A DNA stretch of 64,000 bases from Streptomyces longwoodensis (GTDB taxonomy: Bacteria; Actinomycetota; Actinomycetes; Streptomycetales; Streptomycetaceae), in contig NZ_KQ948553.1 in the NCBI RefSeq assembly GCF_001514125.1, positions 62,001-126,000 of the forward strand, given 5' to 3'. Numbering within the stretch: position 1 is the first letter of the stretch; each line of letters starts with the position of its first letter. Positions 25,226 to 34,462 of the stretch are shown here, in pieces. A program made the translations under genes and the position numbers. The notes below the pieces were generated by a model. That model had not been told where the DNA came from, searched no databases, and worked only from the letters and a program-made list of their open reading frames with translations.

Positions 25226-26554
25226 CTACAGCACCTTCCCAGCGACGGCGAACTGCACCCGCGCGTCCGGCGCGGGCGGCAGGATGCCGTCGCTCTCCAG
25301 CAGCAGGCAGTACTCCGCGCAGCCGAGGACCGGCCAGGACGGCGGCGCCCCGTCCCGCCCGAACACCGAGCCAGCCGACTGGCAGACGCCGCCGCAGTAC
25401 ACCACCGCGCGGCCCGTCTGCCCGTCAAGGACGAGTTCCGACCCGGCCGCCAGGAACGCGACCGTCCACTGCGCGTACGGCTCGCAGCGGTGCTTCTCGG
25501 CGACCTCGGCACACGTCAGGCCGGCGTCGACCGCGGTCCGCTCGTACAGGGTGATCGTCAACCTGCGCAGGTCGCTGCTTCCCGCGTACACGCCGATGAC
25601 CGGCACGTCGTCGATCAGTCCGGGCCGACTGCTCAGGTCCAGCGCGTACGCGGCGTCGTTGACGGCGATCGCGTTGCAGAAGCACGTCACCGGCCCCGAT
25701 GGGACCGGCGGCGCGGCGGGCGCGCACGCCGGATCAGCGCAGCCGTCCCCGGCCTCCACACACTTCGCGAGGCGGCACCCCGTGCAGGGGGCGCCGCCCG
25801 GCGGATGAATGCACCAGTCGACGCACGTCCCGTCGAGGTCGCCGGGCACCAGCACATCGAGCAGCTCCACCTGGTCCATGTACGCGAACGGGCTCGCGGC
25901 GGTGAGCGTGAACTCCACCTGGATGATGTCGGCGCCCATCTCGCAGGCGCCGCCCGCGCAGTTCCCGCCCCCGTTGCGGGCCGTCACCCGCGGCCCCTTC
26001 GTGAGCGCCACCCGCCGGAACGAGCGGCGGTGCTGGGCGTTGAACTCGTCCCGGGTCATCGTCCCGCCCGGGCAGCACGCGTACATCTCCACGCAGTCGC
26101 CGCCGCACTGCGAGCCGGTGCAGCCCTGCAACGCCGACTTGAGCCACTGGTACCCGTACTCGACGCCGCAGCAGGTCGCGCCGAGCAGTAGCGCCGTGAA
26201 CGTCATCGCGCGGGGCTGCACCCGGGCGGGGCCGATGGCGCCGCCGCCGGTGACGGCGGTGCTGACCGACCGCTCCACCGGGTAGTCGTCGACCCCGTCG
26301 ACGCTCAGCAGCAGTACCCCGGCGAACTCGTCGCTCTCCGGGGCGTCCGGGTCCCACCACGGCGCCGGCGTGTCCGGGTCGTCGGGCGTCGTGTACGGCA
26401 GCCCGTCCGGGTCGAGGACCGCCGCGGTGAGTGCCTCGCACGAGCAGATCTCCGATCCGGAGTCCAGCGGCGACCCGACCGTCTGCAAGTACTGCCTGAG
26501 GCGGGCGTGGTTGACGACCTCCACGCCGCCCACCGTCACGTAGTCGACCAGCAC
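25226..26554 (-). CDS. Minor tail protein, very cysteine-rich
   Basis: A 442-residue protein from GTG 26554 with GAGGAG upstream. Its position just downstream of the tape measure marks it as the distal-tail or baseplate-type minor tail protein. It is striking for roughly 30 cysteines, clustered in stretches such as GCTGSQCGGDCVEMYACC and CIHPPGGAPCTGCRLAKC. This suggests structural disulfides or metal sites. Three bases separate it from the next tail gene. Confidence 0.7.
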   Translation of the reverse strand: MLVDYVTVGGVEVVNHARLRQYLQTVGSPLDSGSEICSCEALTAAVLDPDGLPYTTPDDPDTPAPWWDPDAPESDEFAGVLLLSVDGVDDYPVERSVSTAVTGGGAIGPARVQPRAMTFTALLLGATCCGVEYGYQWLKSALQGCTGSQCGGDCVEMYACCPGGTMTRDEFNAQHRRSFRRVALTKGPRVTARNGGGNCAGGACEMGADIIQVEFTLTAASPFAYMDQVELLDVLVPGDLDGTCVDWCIHPPGGAPCTGCRLAKCVEAGDGCADPACAPAAPPVPSGPVTCFCNAIAVNDAAYALDLSSRPGLIDDVPVIGVYAGSSDLRRLTITLYERTAVDAGLTCAEVAEKHRCEPYAQWTVAFLAAGSELVLDGQTGRAVVYCGGVCQSAGSVFGRDGAPPSWPVLGCAEYCLLLESDGILPPAPDARVQFAVAGKVL

Positions 26555-26563
26555 TCCAACTCC

Positions 26564-29500
26564 TCAGGTCAGGTTCGCCGTGGCGATCTGGCGGATGACG
26601 GCGCGAGCGGTCTGCTCCGGGTCGTTGGCGGCCTGCACGGTGATGTTGAAGTTCGTCGTGGCGCCGCCGACGTTGCTGACCGTTGTCATCCCGCCGGCCA
26701 GGCCCGCGCGCCCGCCGGCGGGCTGGCCCGCGCCGCTGAGGGTGCCGAGCGTCGGCTGCACCACCGGCCCCGGCACCACCGTGTTCAGGGCCGCGAGCTG
26801 GCCGCTGACCGCGTCGGCCATGCCGCGCGCCTGCGCCCGCACCGCTGCGGTGACGTCCTTCAACCGGCCCACGATCCCGACGTGCAGGCCGAGCCCGGTC
26901 AGGTCGCCGATCTTCCGGAACACGGTCGACGGCGAGTGGATCCCGAGCGCCTTGCGGATACTGGTCTGCATCGCTTTCGCGATGTCCAGCATGAGCTTCT
27001 CGATGTCCTTCTGCTGGCCCTTCAACCCGGCCAGGAAGCCCTTCGAGGCCTGCTTGCCCGCGTCGAACAAGCTGTCCGCCGCGTGCTGGCCGAGCGCGTT
27101 CGACGCGGTCACGAGCTGTCGCTGCAACGCGTTGATCTCCGCGATCGTCGTCGACGACTGGGAGGCGAGGACCGACGCCAGCTCGGCGCCCTGAGCGGGG
27201 CCGAGGCCGATGACCTGCGACAGCAGGTCGGACCGCAGCCCGCGCCGCTTCAACGCGTCTATCTGCGCGGTGAAGTTCTTCACCTGCGACACCGCGTCCT
27301 GAAGCCCGCCAAGGAGGCCCTCGCGGGTGATGTCGCCGCCCTGCGTGAGGTTCTGGAGGCTGAACGACTGGAGCGCCGAGGCCGCGGTGTCCGTCGCGAA
27401 CTTGTTGGCGTCGGCAATGCGCTTGGCGAGCGCGTCGCGCTGGTTGGCGAGCGTCACCAGCCGCTTGTTGCCGTCGGCGATGACCGCCAGGAGCCGGTCG
27501 TCGAGCCGGGTGTTCTTCCCCTTGAAGGCCTGCGTGATCAGCTTGGCGATCTTCTCGGTGGTCTGCTTGATCTGGTCGACGGTGCCGGTCAGGCCGATGA
27601 CGAAGCCCTGCCCGGTCCACTTGCCGATCTCGATGAACACCTTCGACGGCGAGCCGATCTTCAACACGCTCTTCGCGGCGCTGATCGCCGAGCCGACGAC
27701 GTCGCGGGCGGCGTCCGCGGCGGCGCCCGCCATCGACCGGATACCGCCGATGAGGCCGCGCACCAGGTCCATGCCGACGCCGGCCAGCACCGAGCCCGCG
27801 CTGGACATGGCGCTGCCGATCCGCCCGGGCAGCGCCTGGAAGAAGCCGAGGACCTGTGAGCCCGCGCTGCGGGCCGCGCCGAGCATCGACGAGCCCGCCG
27901 ACCGGAAGATCCCGCCGAGCCGGGCGGGCAGCCCTGCCAGGAACCCGGCGATCCGGCCGGGCAGCGCCTGGAAGAACGCGGCGACCGTGGAGGCGCCGCT
28001 CGAGGTGGCGCTCGCCGCGGCGGAGAGCGCCGCCGAGAACCGCGACACCAGGAACCCGCCCAGCGATGCCAGCCCGTTGTAGATCATCACGGGCACGCGC
28101 GTGAACAGCAGGATCAGCGCGCCGATGCCGGTGCCGATGGCGATGCCGGTCGCCACCAGCGCCAGGTGGAACGCCTGAGCCAGCAGCCCGGGCAGGGCGG
28201 CCAGGGCGGCGAGGATCATCCCGGGGAGCCGCTGGAAGAACCCGACGACCGACGTGAACGCGGTGGAGATCAACCCGCCCAGCATCGACAGCCCGGACAC
28301 GATCATGGACGGCAGGTTCGTGATGAACGTGACGACCGACGTCAGCCCGGTGATCAGCCCGCCGAGCGCGGTCGCGATGCCCTGGATGATCGGGATGGCG
28401 ACCTTCGCGGCCAGCCACGTCTGGAAGCCGAGCCCGATTTGGAGCAGCGGCGCCGCGAGTTGGATGACGAGGTCGGCCAGCGGGGCGAGCGCGGTCGCCA
28501 GTTGCAGCACCGGCGGCACCACCGGCAGGACCGCGGTGGTGAGTTGCAGGAAGACGCCGACGAGGTCGGGCAGGACCGGCAGCAGCGCGTCGACGATCTG
28601 CCCGACCAGCGGCACCAGCGCGGCGACCAGCTCGGTCGCCGCCCCGGCGATCTGCGGCAGGACCGGCTCCAGCGCGGACAGCTGGTCGACGACGGCCTGG
28701 CCGAGGCTCTCCGCGATCGGCGCCAGCGCCAGCGCCAGCTGTCCGAACGAGGTGGCGAGGGAAGGCAGCAGCGGCGCGAGCCGGGCGATCACCCCGGCCA
28801 GGGCGTCACCGATCCCAGCGGCGATCGGCGCCATCGAGGTCGCCAGTTGCACGAACGCGCTGGTCAGCGGCGGCAGGACGGGCATCAGGGCGCCGACCAG
28901 TTCCTCAATGATCGGCCCGAACGCGGCCGCCAGGGTCGACAGCACGGGCGCGAGGGCCTGCGCGAGGACGTTGACGAGCTGCCCGGCGAGCGGCAGCAGC
29001 GGCGACAGCGCGGTCAGCACCTGCGCGATCGACTCGCCGAGCGGCGCCAGGTCGATCTGCGCTAGGCCAGCGGCGAGGGCCTGCGCCACGGTGGTCAGGC
29101 TCGGCGCGATCGCAGCGAGCGCCGGGCCCAAGCTGTCGATCACGCCGACCAGGGCGGGCCCCAGGGCGGTGAACACGGGGCTCAGGGCGGGCGCGATCGC
29201 GCCGATCTGCGTGACCAGCGCGCCGAGGTTCGGCCCGAGCTGCGCCGCGATCGTCGCCACGGTGCCGAAGAGGTTCCCGATCGCCTGCTGTCCGGCCGCC
29301 GACGCAACGAACTCGCGGAACGAGCCGGTGATCTCCTGGAGGTTGTTCAGCAGCCCGCCGCCCGCGCCGTCGGCGGCGCGGAACACGTTGGCGATGATCG
29401 CGCCGACGTTCGCGGCGATCGAGCCGAGCTGCTGGAACACCCCGACCGCCGTACGGACGACCTCGACCGCGCGGCCGGACGCGGCGAACCCGGACAGGAA

Positions 29501-30769
29501 CGTCCCGAGCTGCGCGCCGAGCTGGGCGATCGTGCCGCCCACCTGCCCGCCGAACGCCTGCGCCACCGCCGCCGCGACGTCCAAGAACCCCTTGGCGAGC
29601 GGCTGGACCACCACCTGCAACCCGGACGCGGCCTGCGTCGTGCTCTGAATGATCGTCCGCAGCGGGGCGAGGGCCTCCTTCGACGCCGCGAACTTCAAGC
29701 CCTGGCTGGCGGCCTTCCCGAACTCGCCCGCGAGCCCGGACAGCTGGGTCCGCAGCGGCAGCAGGTTCTTGATCGACGCCGTGACGTCGCCCGCGAATTG
29801 GCGGAAGAACGACTGCTGCACGGACTGCTGCAACCGCTTCAGCTGCGGCTGGAGCTGGTGGACCGCGGTGACGGCCTGCCGCGCCGCGGGGGCGAGGTTC
29901 TTCACCGCTTCGGTGAAGTCCTTCGCGTCGCTCTGGACGGCGGCTTCCAGGGCGTCGCCGACGCCGAGCGTGGCCAGCTTGAGCGTGCCCATCGCCGCGG
30001 CGGCACCGGCGATCGCGGCGGGGATCGCGGCGATGATTCCGCCGGCCGGTGCCAGCGCCGCGAGCAGCGCGCCGACGCCCTGGGCGGCCCCGGCAGCGGC
30101 GATCCCGACCGCGCCGAGCTTGAGGAGCCCGGCGAGCTGCGAGCCGACCCGCCCGGCGATCCCGCCCAGCCCGGCCAGGGACCGCCCCAGCCGTCCGGTG
30201 TCGACGTCGGCGGTCACGTTGACGTCGGGCGCACGGTGGGCGCGGACCCGGTCGTCGAAGTCCCCGAAGTCGGGGACGACACGGATCGCGATCTCCTCGC
30301 CGGCGAGCGCGGCCCGCAGCCGGGCCATGAAGTCGCTGACGTCGGGCGCCACCGGGATGTTCAGCGAGTCGATGCTGCGCAGTCCGGTCAGCAGCGCCGA
30401 GTCGAACCGGCGCAGGTCCGGCACCACGGGGATCTCAATGGCGTCGATGTGGCCGAGGCGGGTCAGCAACATCGAGTCGAACCGGCGCAGGTCCGGCACC
30501 ACGGGGATCTCAATGGCGTCGATGTGGCTGAGGCCGGTCAGCAACGCCGAGTCGAAGCGGCGCAGGTCCGGGTCCACCTGGATCTGCACCTTGACGCCGC
30601 GCAGGGCGTTCTGCAGATCGTTCTTGATCTTGTTGGCGATGCCGCGCGTCGCCCGGTTCAGGGCGGCCTGGATCCGCTCACCGAGCGCCCGCGCATCGGT
30701 GACGACCCCGGTGTCATCGAGGTCGATGGTGATGTGAGCTGACCCGAAGTCCTCGTCTTCGCCGGCCAC
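26564..30769 (-). CDS. Tail tape measure protein
   Basis: The longest gene in the window, 1401 residues from GTG 30769. It has the hallmark features: a helical N-terminus, then very long hydrophobic Ala/Leu/Gly-rich stretches (residues about 190-900) with repeating ALAPLL-type heptads and several potential membrane spans. The N-terminal part includes three 25-residue repeats. The C-terminus is amphipathic. It sets tail length and is injected with the DNA. It follows the chaperone pair, the normal siphovirus order, and has a late-element copy upstream. Confidence 0.93.
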   Translation of the reverse strand: MAGEDEDFGSAHITIDLDDTGVVTDARALGERIQAALNRATRGIANKIKNDLQNALRGVKVQIQVDPDLRRFDSALLTGLSHIDAIEIPVVPDLRRFDSMLLTRLGHIDAIEIPVVPDLRRFDSALLTGLRSIDSLNIPVAPDVSDFMARLRAALAGEEIAIRVVPDFGDFDDRVRAHRAPDVNVTADVDTGRLGRSLAGLGGIAGRVGSQLAGLLKLGAVGIAAAGAAQGVGALLAALAPAGGIIAAIPAAIAGAAAAMGTLKLATLGVGDALEAAVQSDAKDFTEAVKNLAPAARQAVTAVHQLQPQLKRLQQSVQQSFFRQFAGDVTASIKNLLPLRTQLSGLAGEFGKAASQGLKFAASKEALAPLRTIIQSTTQAASGLQVVVQPLAKGFLDVAAAVAQAFGGQVGGTIAQLGAQLGTFLSGFAASGRAVEVVRTAVGVFQQLGSIAANVGAIIANVFRAADGAGGGLLNNLQEITGSFREFVASAAGQQAIGNLFGTVATIAAQLGPNLGALVTQIGAIAPALSPVFTALGPALVGVIDSLGPALAAIAPSLTTVAQALAAGLAQIDLAPLGESIAQVLTALSPLLPLAGQLVNVLAQALAPVLSTLAAAFGPIIEELVGALMPVLPPLTSAFVQLATSMAPIAAGIGDALAGVIARLAPLLPSLATSFGQLALALAPIAESLGQAVVDQLSALEPVLPQIAGAATELVAALVPLVGQIVDALLPVLPDLVGVFLQLTTAVLPVVPPVLQLATALAPLADLVIQLAAPLLQIGLGFQTWLAAKVAIPIIQGIATALGGLITGLTSVVTFITNLPSMIVSGLSMLGGLISTAFTSVVGFFQRLPGMILAALAALPGLLAQAFHLALVATGIAIGTGIGALILLFTRVPVMIYNGLASLGGFLVSRFSAALSAAASATSSGASTVAAFFQALPGRIAGFLAGLPARLGGIFRSAGSSMLGAARSAGSQVLGFFQALPGRIGSAMSSAGSVLAGVGMDLVRGLIGGIRSMAGAAADAARDVVGSAISAAKSVLKIGSPSKVFIEIGKWTGQGFVIGLTGTVDQIKQTTEKIAKLITQAFKGKNTRLDDRLLAVIADGNKRLVTLANQRDALAKRIADANKFATDTAASALQSFSLQNLTQGGDITREGLLGGLQDAVSQVKNFTAQIDALKRRGLRSDLLSQVIGLGPAQGAELASVLASQSSTTIAEINALQRQLVTASNALGQHAADSLFDAGKQASKGFLAGLKGQQKDIEKLMLDIAKAMQTSIRKALGIHSPSTVFRKIGDLTGLGLHVGIVGRLKDVTAAVRAQARGMADAVSGQLAALNTVVPGPVVQPTLGTLSGAGQPAGGRAGLAGGMTTVSNVGGATTNFNITVQAANDPEQTARAVIRQIATANLT
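30401..30600 (-). repeat. 75-bp tandem repeat inside the tape measure gene
   Basis: Units begin at 30401, 30476 and 30551. The first two are almost identical, the third diverges after about 40 bases. Each encodes 25 residues of the form VVPDLRRFDS...LLTxL...IDAIEIP. They were probably made by recent duplication and could vary tail length between related phages. Confidence 0.8.
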
Positions 30770-30795
30770 CAGGCAACCCCGCTCTCGCGTTGGTT

Positions 30796-30817
30796 GCCCG
30801 GCCCTGAACCAGTCAGC
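30796..30817 (-). promoter_or_regulatory. 22-bp late element, copy 5
   Basis: On the minus strand it contains TGGTTCAGGGCC and starts 27 bases upstream of the tape measure start. No obvious -10 box lies at the usual distance here; the nearest candidate, TAATCT, is about 40 bases away. Confidence 0.65.
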
Positions 30818-30861
30818 TGGTGCTCGCCCCTCCCCCCGGAAGGGGCGACCACGTCATCAGA

Positions 30862-31206
30862 TTATCGGCCGCGTCCGCCCATGAGCTGCGCGTCCTCAGC
30901 GGCGAACGCCGCCAGCATCGCCTTCGCGTCGCCCACGCCCATCGCCGCCGCTCTCGGGCGGGCCGGCTGCCCGGGCGCCGCCGGACGGGGCCGGTAGCCC
31001 TTCGGCGGCGCGTACAGCTCCGCCTTGATCCGCGCCCGCTCCGAGTCGTCCTTCGCGCCCTGGTACAGCTGCACCTCGGCCGCGTTCAGCATCCGCTTCA
31101 ACGGCCACTGGTGCGGGTCTACGCCCTGGAGCGCGAGATGCCCGTCCCACGACTCCCACCAGGCCGCGACCTGGGCGCAGAGCCGGAAGACGACCCAGTA
31201 GGGCGG
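30862..31206 (-). CDS. Tail assembly chaperone, -1 frame extension (frameshift product)
   Basis: This frame encodes a Trp-rich segment (PYWVVFRLCAQVAAWW) leading into a basic C-terminus, about 114 codons with no good start of its own at the 5' end. An internal ATG at 31101 exists. Siphoviruses make a longer chaperone by slipping into such an overlapping frame. In the -1 frame a TAA stands at 31207-31209, so slippage must occur just after it, within about 31195-31206 (CCGCCCTAC). Function: with the short chaperone it folds the tape measure. Confidence 0.65.
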   Translation of the reverse strand, partial: PPYWVVFRLCAQVAAWWESWDGHLALQGVDPHQWPLKRMLNAAEVQLYQGAKDDSERARIKAELYAPPKGYRPRPAAPGQPARPRAAAMGVGDAKAMLAAFAAEDAQLMGGRGR

Positions 31207-31634
31207 TTACCGCCCCCGTACCACTCCACCGTGGTCTCCAGGATCTCCACGATGGCGCGGGTGGGCAGCCGCACCTCGTCGCGGAGCACCGAGCCGGGGT
31301 TCTGGTCGGCGAGCGCCCGGGCCTCGTCGACGTCCTGGAAGGAGCCGAGCGTCTCGGCGCCCTTCATGACCTTCACGGTCAGGAACGACCGCGCCGAGTC
31401 GGGCAGCATCTGCCGGGCGATGAACACCCTCAGCGACCGCAGCGTCTGCCGCAGCACGTCCGGGTCGCTGTCGTCGAGGCGCTCGAGGTCGACGCCCTTC
31501 GCCTGGTGCACCGCGTTCAGCTCCGCGTACGCGTCCACGAACTCGTCGCCGAACTGCTCGGGGACGAACTCCAGCACGTAGGGGCCGACGTTGATGGTGT
31601 GCGGGTCCTGATGCAGGGCGATGGTCTTCTGCAC
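31119..31634 (-). CDS. Tail assembly chaperone (short form)
   Basis: A 171-residue protein from GTG 31634 with GAGAGGA upstream. Compact beta-rich N-terminus (INVGPYVLEFVPEQFGDEF), then helices (VLRQTLRSLRVFIARQMLP). The last 20 residues are low-complexity Ser, Arg and Gly, as expected when the real extension is in another frame. It lies directly before the tape measure gene. A late-element copy lies 25 bases upstream. Confidence 0.8.
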   Translation of the reverse strand: MQKTIALHQDPHTINVGPYVLEFVPEQFGDEFVDAYAELNAVHQAKGVDLERLDDSDPDVLRQTLRSLRVFIARQMLPDSARSFLTVKVMKGAETLGSFQDVDEARALADQNPGSVLRDEVRLPTRAIVEILETTVEWYGGGNRPTGSSSGSAPRSRPGGSRGTGISRSRA

Positions 31635-31658
31635 GGGTGATCCTCTCTCCGCTCCTTC

Positions 31659-31680
31659 GCCCGGCCCTCAACCAGTCAGC
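31659..31680 (-). promoter_or_regulatory. 22-bp late element, copy 6
   Basis: On the minus strand it contains TGGTTGAGGGCC and starts 25 bases upstream of the chaperone start. TACCCT lies about 9 bases upstream of the element. Confidence 0.7.
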
Positions 31681-31732
31681 GCACCAGGAAGGGTAGTCGC
31701 CCGCACGGCCCGCACAGGGCCTCACCAGCGGC

Positions 31733-32113
31733 TCAGCGGCCCATCCGCAGGGCCCGCGCGAGGAAGTTGTTCGGCCGCGTCCCCGGGTGCCGCACGAGCC
31801 GCGTGTAGACGACGTCGCCGCCGACCTCGAACCGCAGCACACCGCCGCGGCGGCGCGGCCGGATCAGGTGCGGCCGCGTCCCTTGCACCACGTAGAGCAC
31901 CGCGGGGTGGTCGCAGGTGATGACGCCCTCAAGGCCGCGCGGCCCGGTCTCGATGTGCCAGTCGACGTAGCGGCCCATCGACCCGGGCGCCTCCGCCGCG
32001 GCGATCCGTGCGACGCGCTCGGTGCGCTCACGCAGCTTCCGCTCGACGCGGCCGCCACGCAGCCGCAGGAAGCGGGCGATGCGGCCGGTCTCGATCCTCA
32101 CGTCCACGCTCAC
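31733..32113 (-). CDS. Head-tail joining (HK97 gp10-like / tail completion) protein
   Basis: A 126-residue protein; GTG 32113 overlaps the preceding stop (GTGA). The basic N-terminal helix (RKLRERTERVARIAAAEAPG), a central beta region (YVVQGTRPHLIRPRRR) and the end NNFLARAL fit the HK97 gp10-like family that completes the tail terminator or neck. Position between connector and chaperone genes is as expected. Confidence 0.7.
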   Translation of the reverse strand: MSVDVRIETGRIARFLRLRGGRVERKLRERTERVARIAAAEAPGSMGRYVDWHIETGPRGLEGVITCDHPAVLYVVQGTRPHLIRPRRRGGVLRFEVGGDVVYTRLVRHPGTRPNNFLARALRMGR

Positions 32114-32700
32114 GGGGTGTCCTCCGGGCACGGGTTGCACGCGGGCAGGGCAACGGTGACGGTCTGCTCGATGCCGACGCAGCCGCCCTGCGGGCCGACG
32201 GCGCGCTGCTGGCCGAGGACGAACCGACGGCCACGCCGCCCGGACGCCGTCTTCGGCAGGCAGCACAGCAGCGCGTTGTAGACGGCGAGGGCGTCCACGT
32301 GGAGGGTGCGGGCGGCGTCGGCGAGCTCGTCGCACGTGGGCGGGCAACCGTCTTCGGTCGGGCCGGGCGCGCACCGCAGCACGGTGACGACCAGCTCGAC
32401 CGCGGTCACCGGCGGCGGCTGGCAGTTCCGGGCGTCGCGCACCGCCTGGTCCTGCCGGGGGAAGTCGCTGACGGTCGAGGGGAAGATCCGGGACACGTTC
32501 ACCGACAGCTGCCCGCCCGTGCTCCCAGAGCAGGGGTCTTCGCAGCCGTCCCACGCGGCCGTGCCCGGGACGACGCAGCGCCGACAGTCGGGGCAGCCCG
32601 GATGCCCGGGCACCTCCTCGGCGACCTGGTCCAAGGCCGCACACACACAGCCGAGCACGGACTGGGCAAGGTCGTCGATCGCAAGCGGGCTCAGGGCCAT
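32110..32700 (-). CDS. Head-tail connector or tail terminator-type protein
   Basis: A 196-residue protein; ATG 32700 overlaps the end of the preceding gene. It has about 14 cysteines, including GCVCAALDQ, CPDCRRC and LLCCLPK. The layout, a helical N-terminus then a beta core, and its place between adaptor and gp10-like genes suggest a neck protein. No exact family is assigned. Confidence 0.6.
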   Translation of the reverse strand: MALSPLAIDDLAQSVLGCVCAALDQVAEEVPGHPGCPDCRRCVVPGTAAWDGCEDPCSGSTGGQLSVNVSRIFPSTVSDFPRQDQAVRDARNCQPPPVTAVELVVTVLRCAPGPTEDGCPPTCDELADAARTLHVDALAVYNALLCCLPKTASGRRGRRFVLGQQRAVGPQGGCVGIEQTVTVALPACNPCPEDTP

Positions 32701-33500
32701 GTCGTCACCCTCGGCTGCTTGTAGTCCACCGACCACACCCGCGACGGGGCCGGCTGCCTGTACGGGTTGACCAGCACCAGCCACTGGTCGACCTCCGGCA
32801 GCCCGGTGCGCATGTCCGCGTACATCGCGGTCCGGTCCTCGAACTCCAGGTCGACGCCCTGCCTACTCACACGCGAGAGGTTGCGGTTGCGCTGGAGGTT
32901 GCAGCCGCACGAGCCGCCGCCACAGCCCTTGACGAGGTGGCACACCAGCGCCGAGAACGCGGCGATCGCCGCCTCGTCCAGCGGCAGGCCGGTCCGGTAC
33001 GTGACGCAGAACGTGCCCGGCTCCCCGCACGGCGCGGCCATGTCCTGGCAGTCCGGCCAGCAGGCGCCGTCCGCGCGGACCAGGAGGTCGCCGTTGTCGA
33101 CCCGGTATGAGGCCGGGTCGAGGGTCTCACCGCCGATCTGCACGGACACGATGTCGTGCACGGGCCCGTCGAGCCGTACCTCGCACAGCTCGGTGCACGA
33201 GCAGTCCGTCTCGCAGCTGCACACGCGCGCGTTCCGCCACTTCCCGTCCCTGCCCAGGTACGGGATCCACGGGCCGGCGGTCCCCCACCGGACCGCGCCC
33301 GAGTAGTCGTCCAGGCAACTGCGGCGGCACGGCCGTACGGTCACCGGGCAGCTCGGTCCCCAGCGCCGCCCGGACGCCATCCACAAGATGCTCGTTGCGA
33401 CGCGCCGCCACCTGGTGATCGTCTCCTCGCTGGTGTCCTCGGGTAGCAGGCAGCAGCTCGGGTCGAACGGCCAGAGCTCACACGGAGTTGGCTGGAGCAT
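32691..33500 (-). CDS. Head-tail adaptor protein, cysteine-rich
   Basis: A 269-residue protein from ATG 33500. It has 19 cysteines, an unusual number for an intracellular capsid protein: DPSCCLLP, VCSCETDCSCTELC, GCGGGSCGCN. The central beta region (VSVQIGGETLDPASYRVDNG) resembles head-tail connector proteins that insert into the portal ring. It is the first gene after the major tail protein's terminator. Confidence 0.65.
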   Translation of the reverse strand: MLQPTPCELWPFDPSCCLLPEDTSEETITRWRRVATSILWMASGRRWGPSCPVTVRPCRRSCLDDYSGAVRWGTAGPWIPYLGRDGKWRNARVCSCETDCSCTELCEVRLDGPVHDIVSVQIGGETLDPASYRVDNGDLLVRADGACWPDCQDMAAPCGEPGTFCVTYRTGLPLDEAAIAAFSALVCHLVKGCGGGSCGCNLQRNRNLSRVSRQGVDLEFEDRTAMYADMRTGLPEVDQWLVLVNPYRQPAPSRVWSVDYKQPRVTTWP

Positions 33501-33531
33501 TCAGCGCCTCCCGAAGTCGGTGTGACACGGC

Positions 33532-33563
33532 GAGGCAGCCGCACACGCGGGTGCGGCTGCCTC
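33532..33563 (-). terminator. Strong hairpin after the major tail protein gene
   Basis: A perfect 13-bp stem, GAGGCAGCCGCAC (33532-33544) and its complement (33551-33563), with a 6-base loop. It sits between the major tail protein stop and the adaptor start. It probably boosts tail-tube mRNA relative to downstream genes by ending or protecting the transcript. Confidence 0.8.
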
Positions 33564-33587
33564 CAGGCCCGAGGGCGCCACCCGCGG

Positions 33588-34274
33588 TCAGGGCGTGGCC
33601 GGCACGGGTACGGGCACGTAGTCGCACGACGGGACCGGCGGGGCCACGTCGGTGATGAAGATGCGCCGGTGGCAGGTCGGCCCGAGCGGCGTAAGCATCG
33701 GACTCGGCGCCCCGCCGGCGTTGCGGGTGACGTTGTACGGGCCCGCGCCCCAGTTGCCGCCCGCCCGGGTTGCGCCGGTCACCTGAAGCGTGACCGCTTC
33801 GCCGCCGATCTCCATGTCGCCCAGCAACCCGTTGGTGATCCACGGCAGCACGAAGTAGATCCACTGCCCGGTGGACCCCTCGTCGCAGTCCTCGCCCAGC
33901 ACCTCGGCCCAGAGCTCAAGCGCGAAGCCCGTCTTGCACTGAAGGGAGCAGGTGTCGGTACCGATGACCTCGCCGGACGCGTCCAGGTACACCGGGTTGC
34001 CGGTGAGCAACTCGATCAGCTCGGGAGACACCGCGAAAAAGTTGATCTCGACGTCGAATCCGCGGAAGGTCGGGCAGCCGCGTCGGTATCCGCACACCTT
34101 GCCGTTCGCGGCCTTGTACTCGATGTCGTCGCCGTCATCCACGTTGTTGTTGAACGCGATCGAGCTGAAGCACTCGGCGACGAACGCGTTGTCGTTCCCC
34201 TGGACGGGGTTGCCGCATCGGTCGACGCGGGTCACGCGGAAAACGTCGGCCGTGGCGATCAGAGGACAGGACAC
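33588..34274 (-). CDS. Major tail (tube) protein
   Basis: A 228-residue protein from GTG 34274. It contains typical beta-sandwich features (KVCGYRRGCPTFRGFDVEIN, then ELIELLTGNPVYLDASGEVI and ALELWAEVLGEDC). It carries its own late-element copy 27 bases upstream, identical in core to that of the capsid gene, and a strong terminator follows, both signs of high expression. Several cysteines are present, as in other virion proteins here. A cargo block separates it from the head genes. Confidence 0.75.
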   Translation of the reverse strand: MSCPLIATADVFRVTRVDRCGNPVQGNDNAFVAECFSSIAFNNNVDDGDDIEYKAANGKVCGYRRGCPTFRGFDVEINFFAVSPELIELLTGNPVYLDASGEVIGTDTCSLQCKTGFALELWAEVLGEDCDEGSTGQWIYFVLPWITNGLLGDMEIGGEAVTLQVTGATRAGGNWGAGPYNVTRNAGGAPSPMLTPLGPTCHRRIFITDVAPPVPSCDYVPVPVPATP

Positions 34275-34300
34275 GGGCCAGCTCCCTCATATTCAAAGGA

Positions 34301-34322
34301 GCCAGGCCCTAAACCATCCGGC
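34301..34322 (-). promoter_or_regulatory. 22-bp late element, copy 2
   Basis: Identical to copy 1 in all 22 bases and placed the same 27 bases upstream of the start codon (major tail protein). On the minus strand it contains TGGTTTAGGGCC. Upstream, TTGACG and TAGACT with a 15-base spacer form a plausible promoter that would start transcription just before or within the element. Confidence 0.75.
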
Positions 34323-34462
34323 GGTGAGTGAGTCTATCCGCCTGCGACCAGCGTCAAGGCGTCATCTTGTTGCAGGAGCCGAATCGTCGAGTCGCCCGGC
34401 TGCCGGGTGAGCGGCCGCCTCCGTACAGGTCATCTCGTGGCTGAGGTGGAAGGCATCACGTC

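Noticed and set aside
25734..28418. 894-codon minus-strand frame
   Set aside because: Overlaps the tape measure and minor tail genes in another frame; composition is Arg/Gly/Ala shadow-like.
26507..30742. Several 300-460-codon plus-strand frames
   Set aside because: Antisense to the tape measure gene; no start signals and repetitive Arg/Asp/Gly content.
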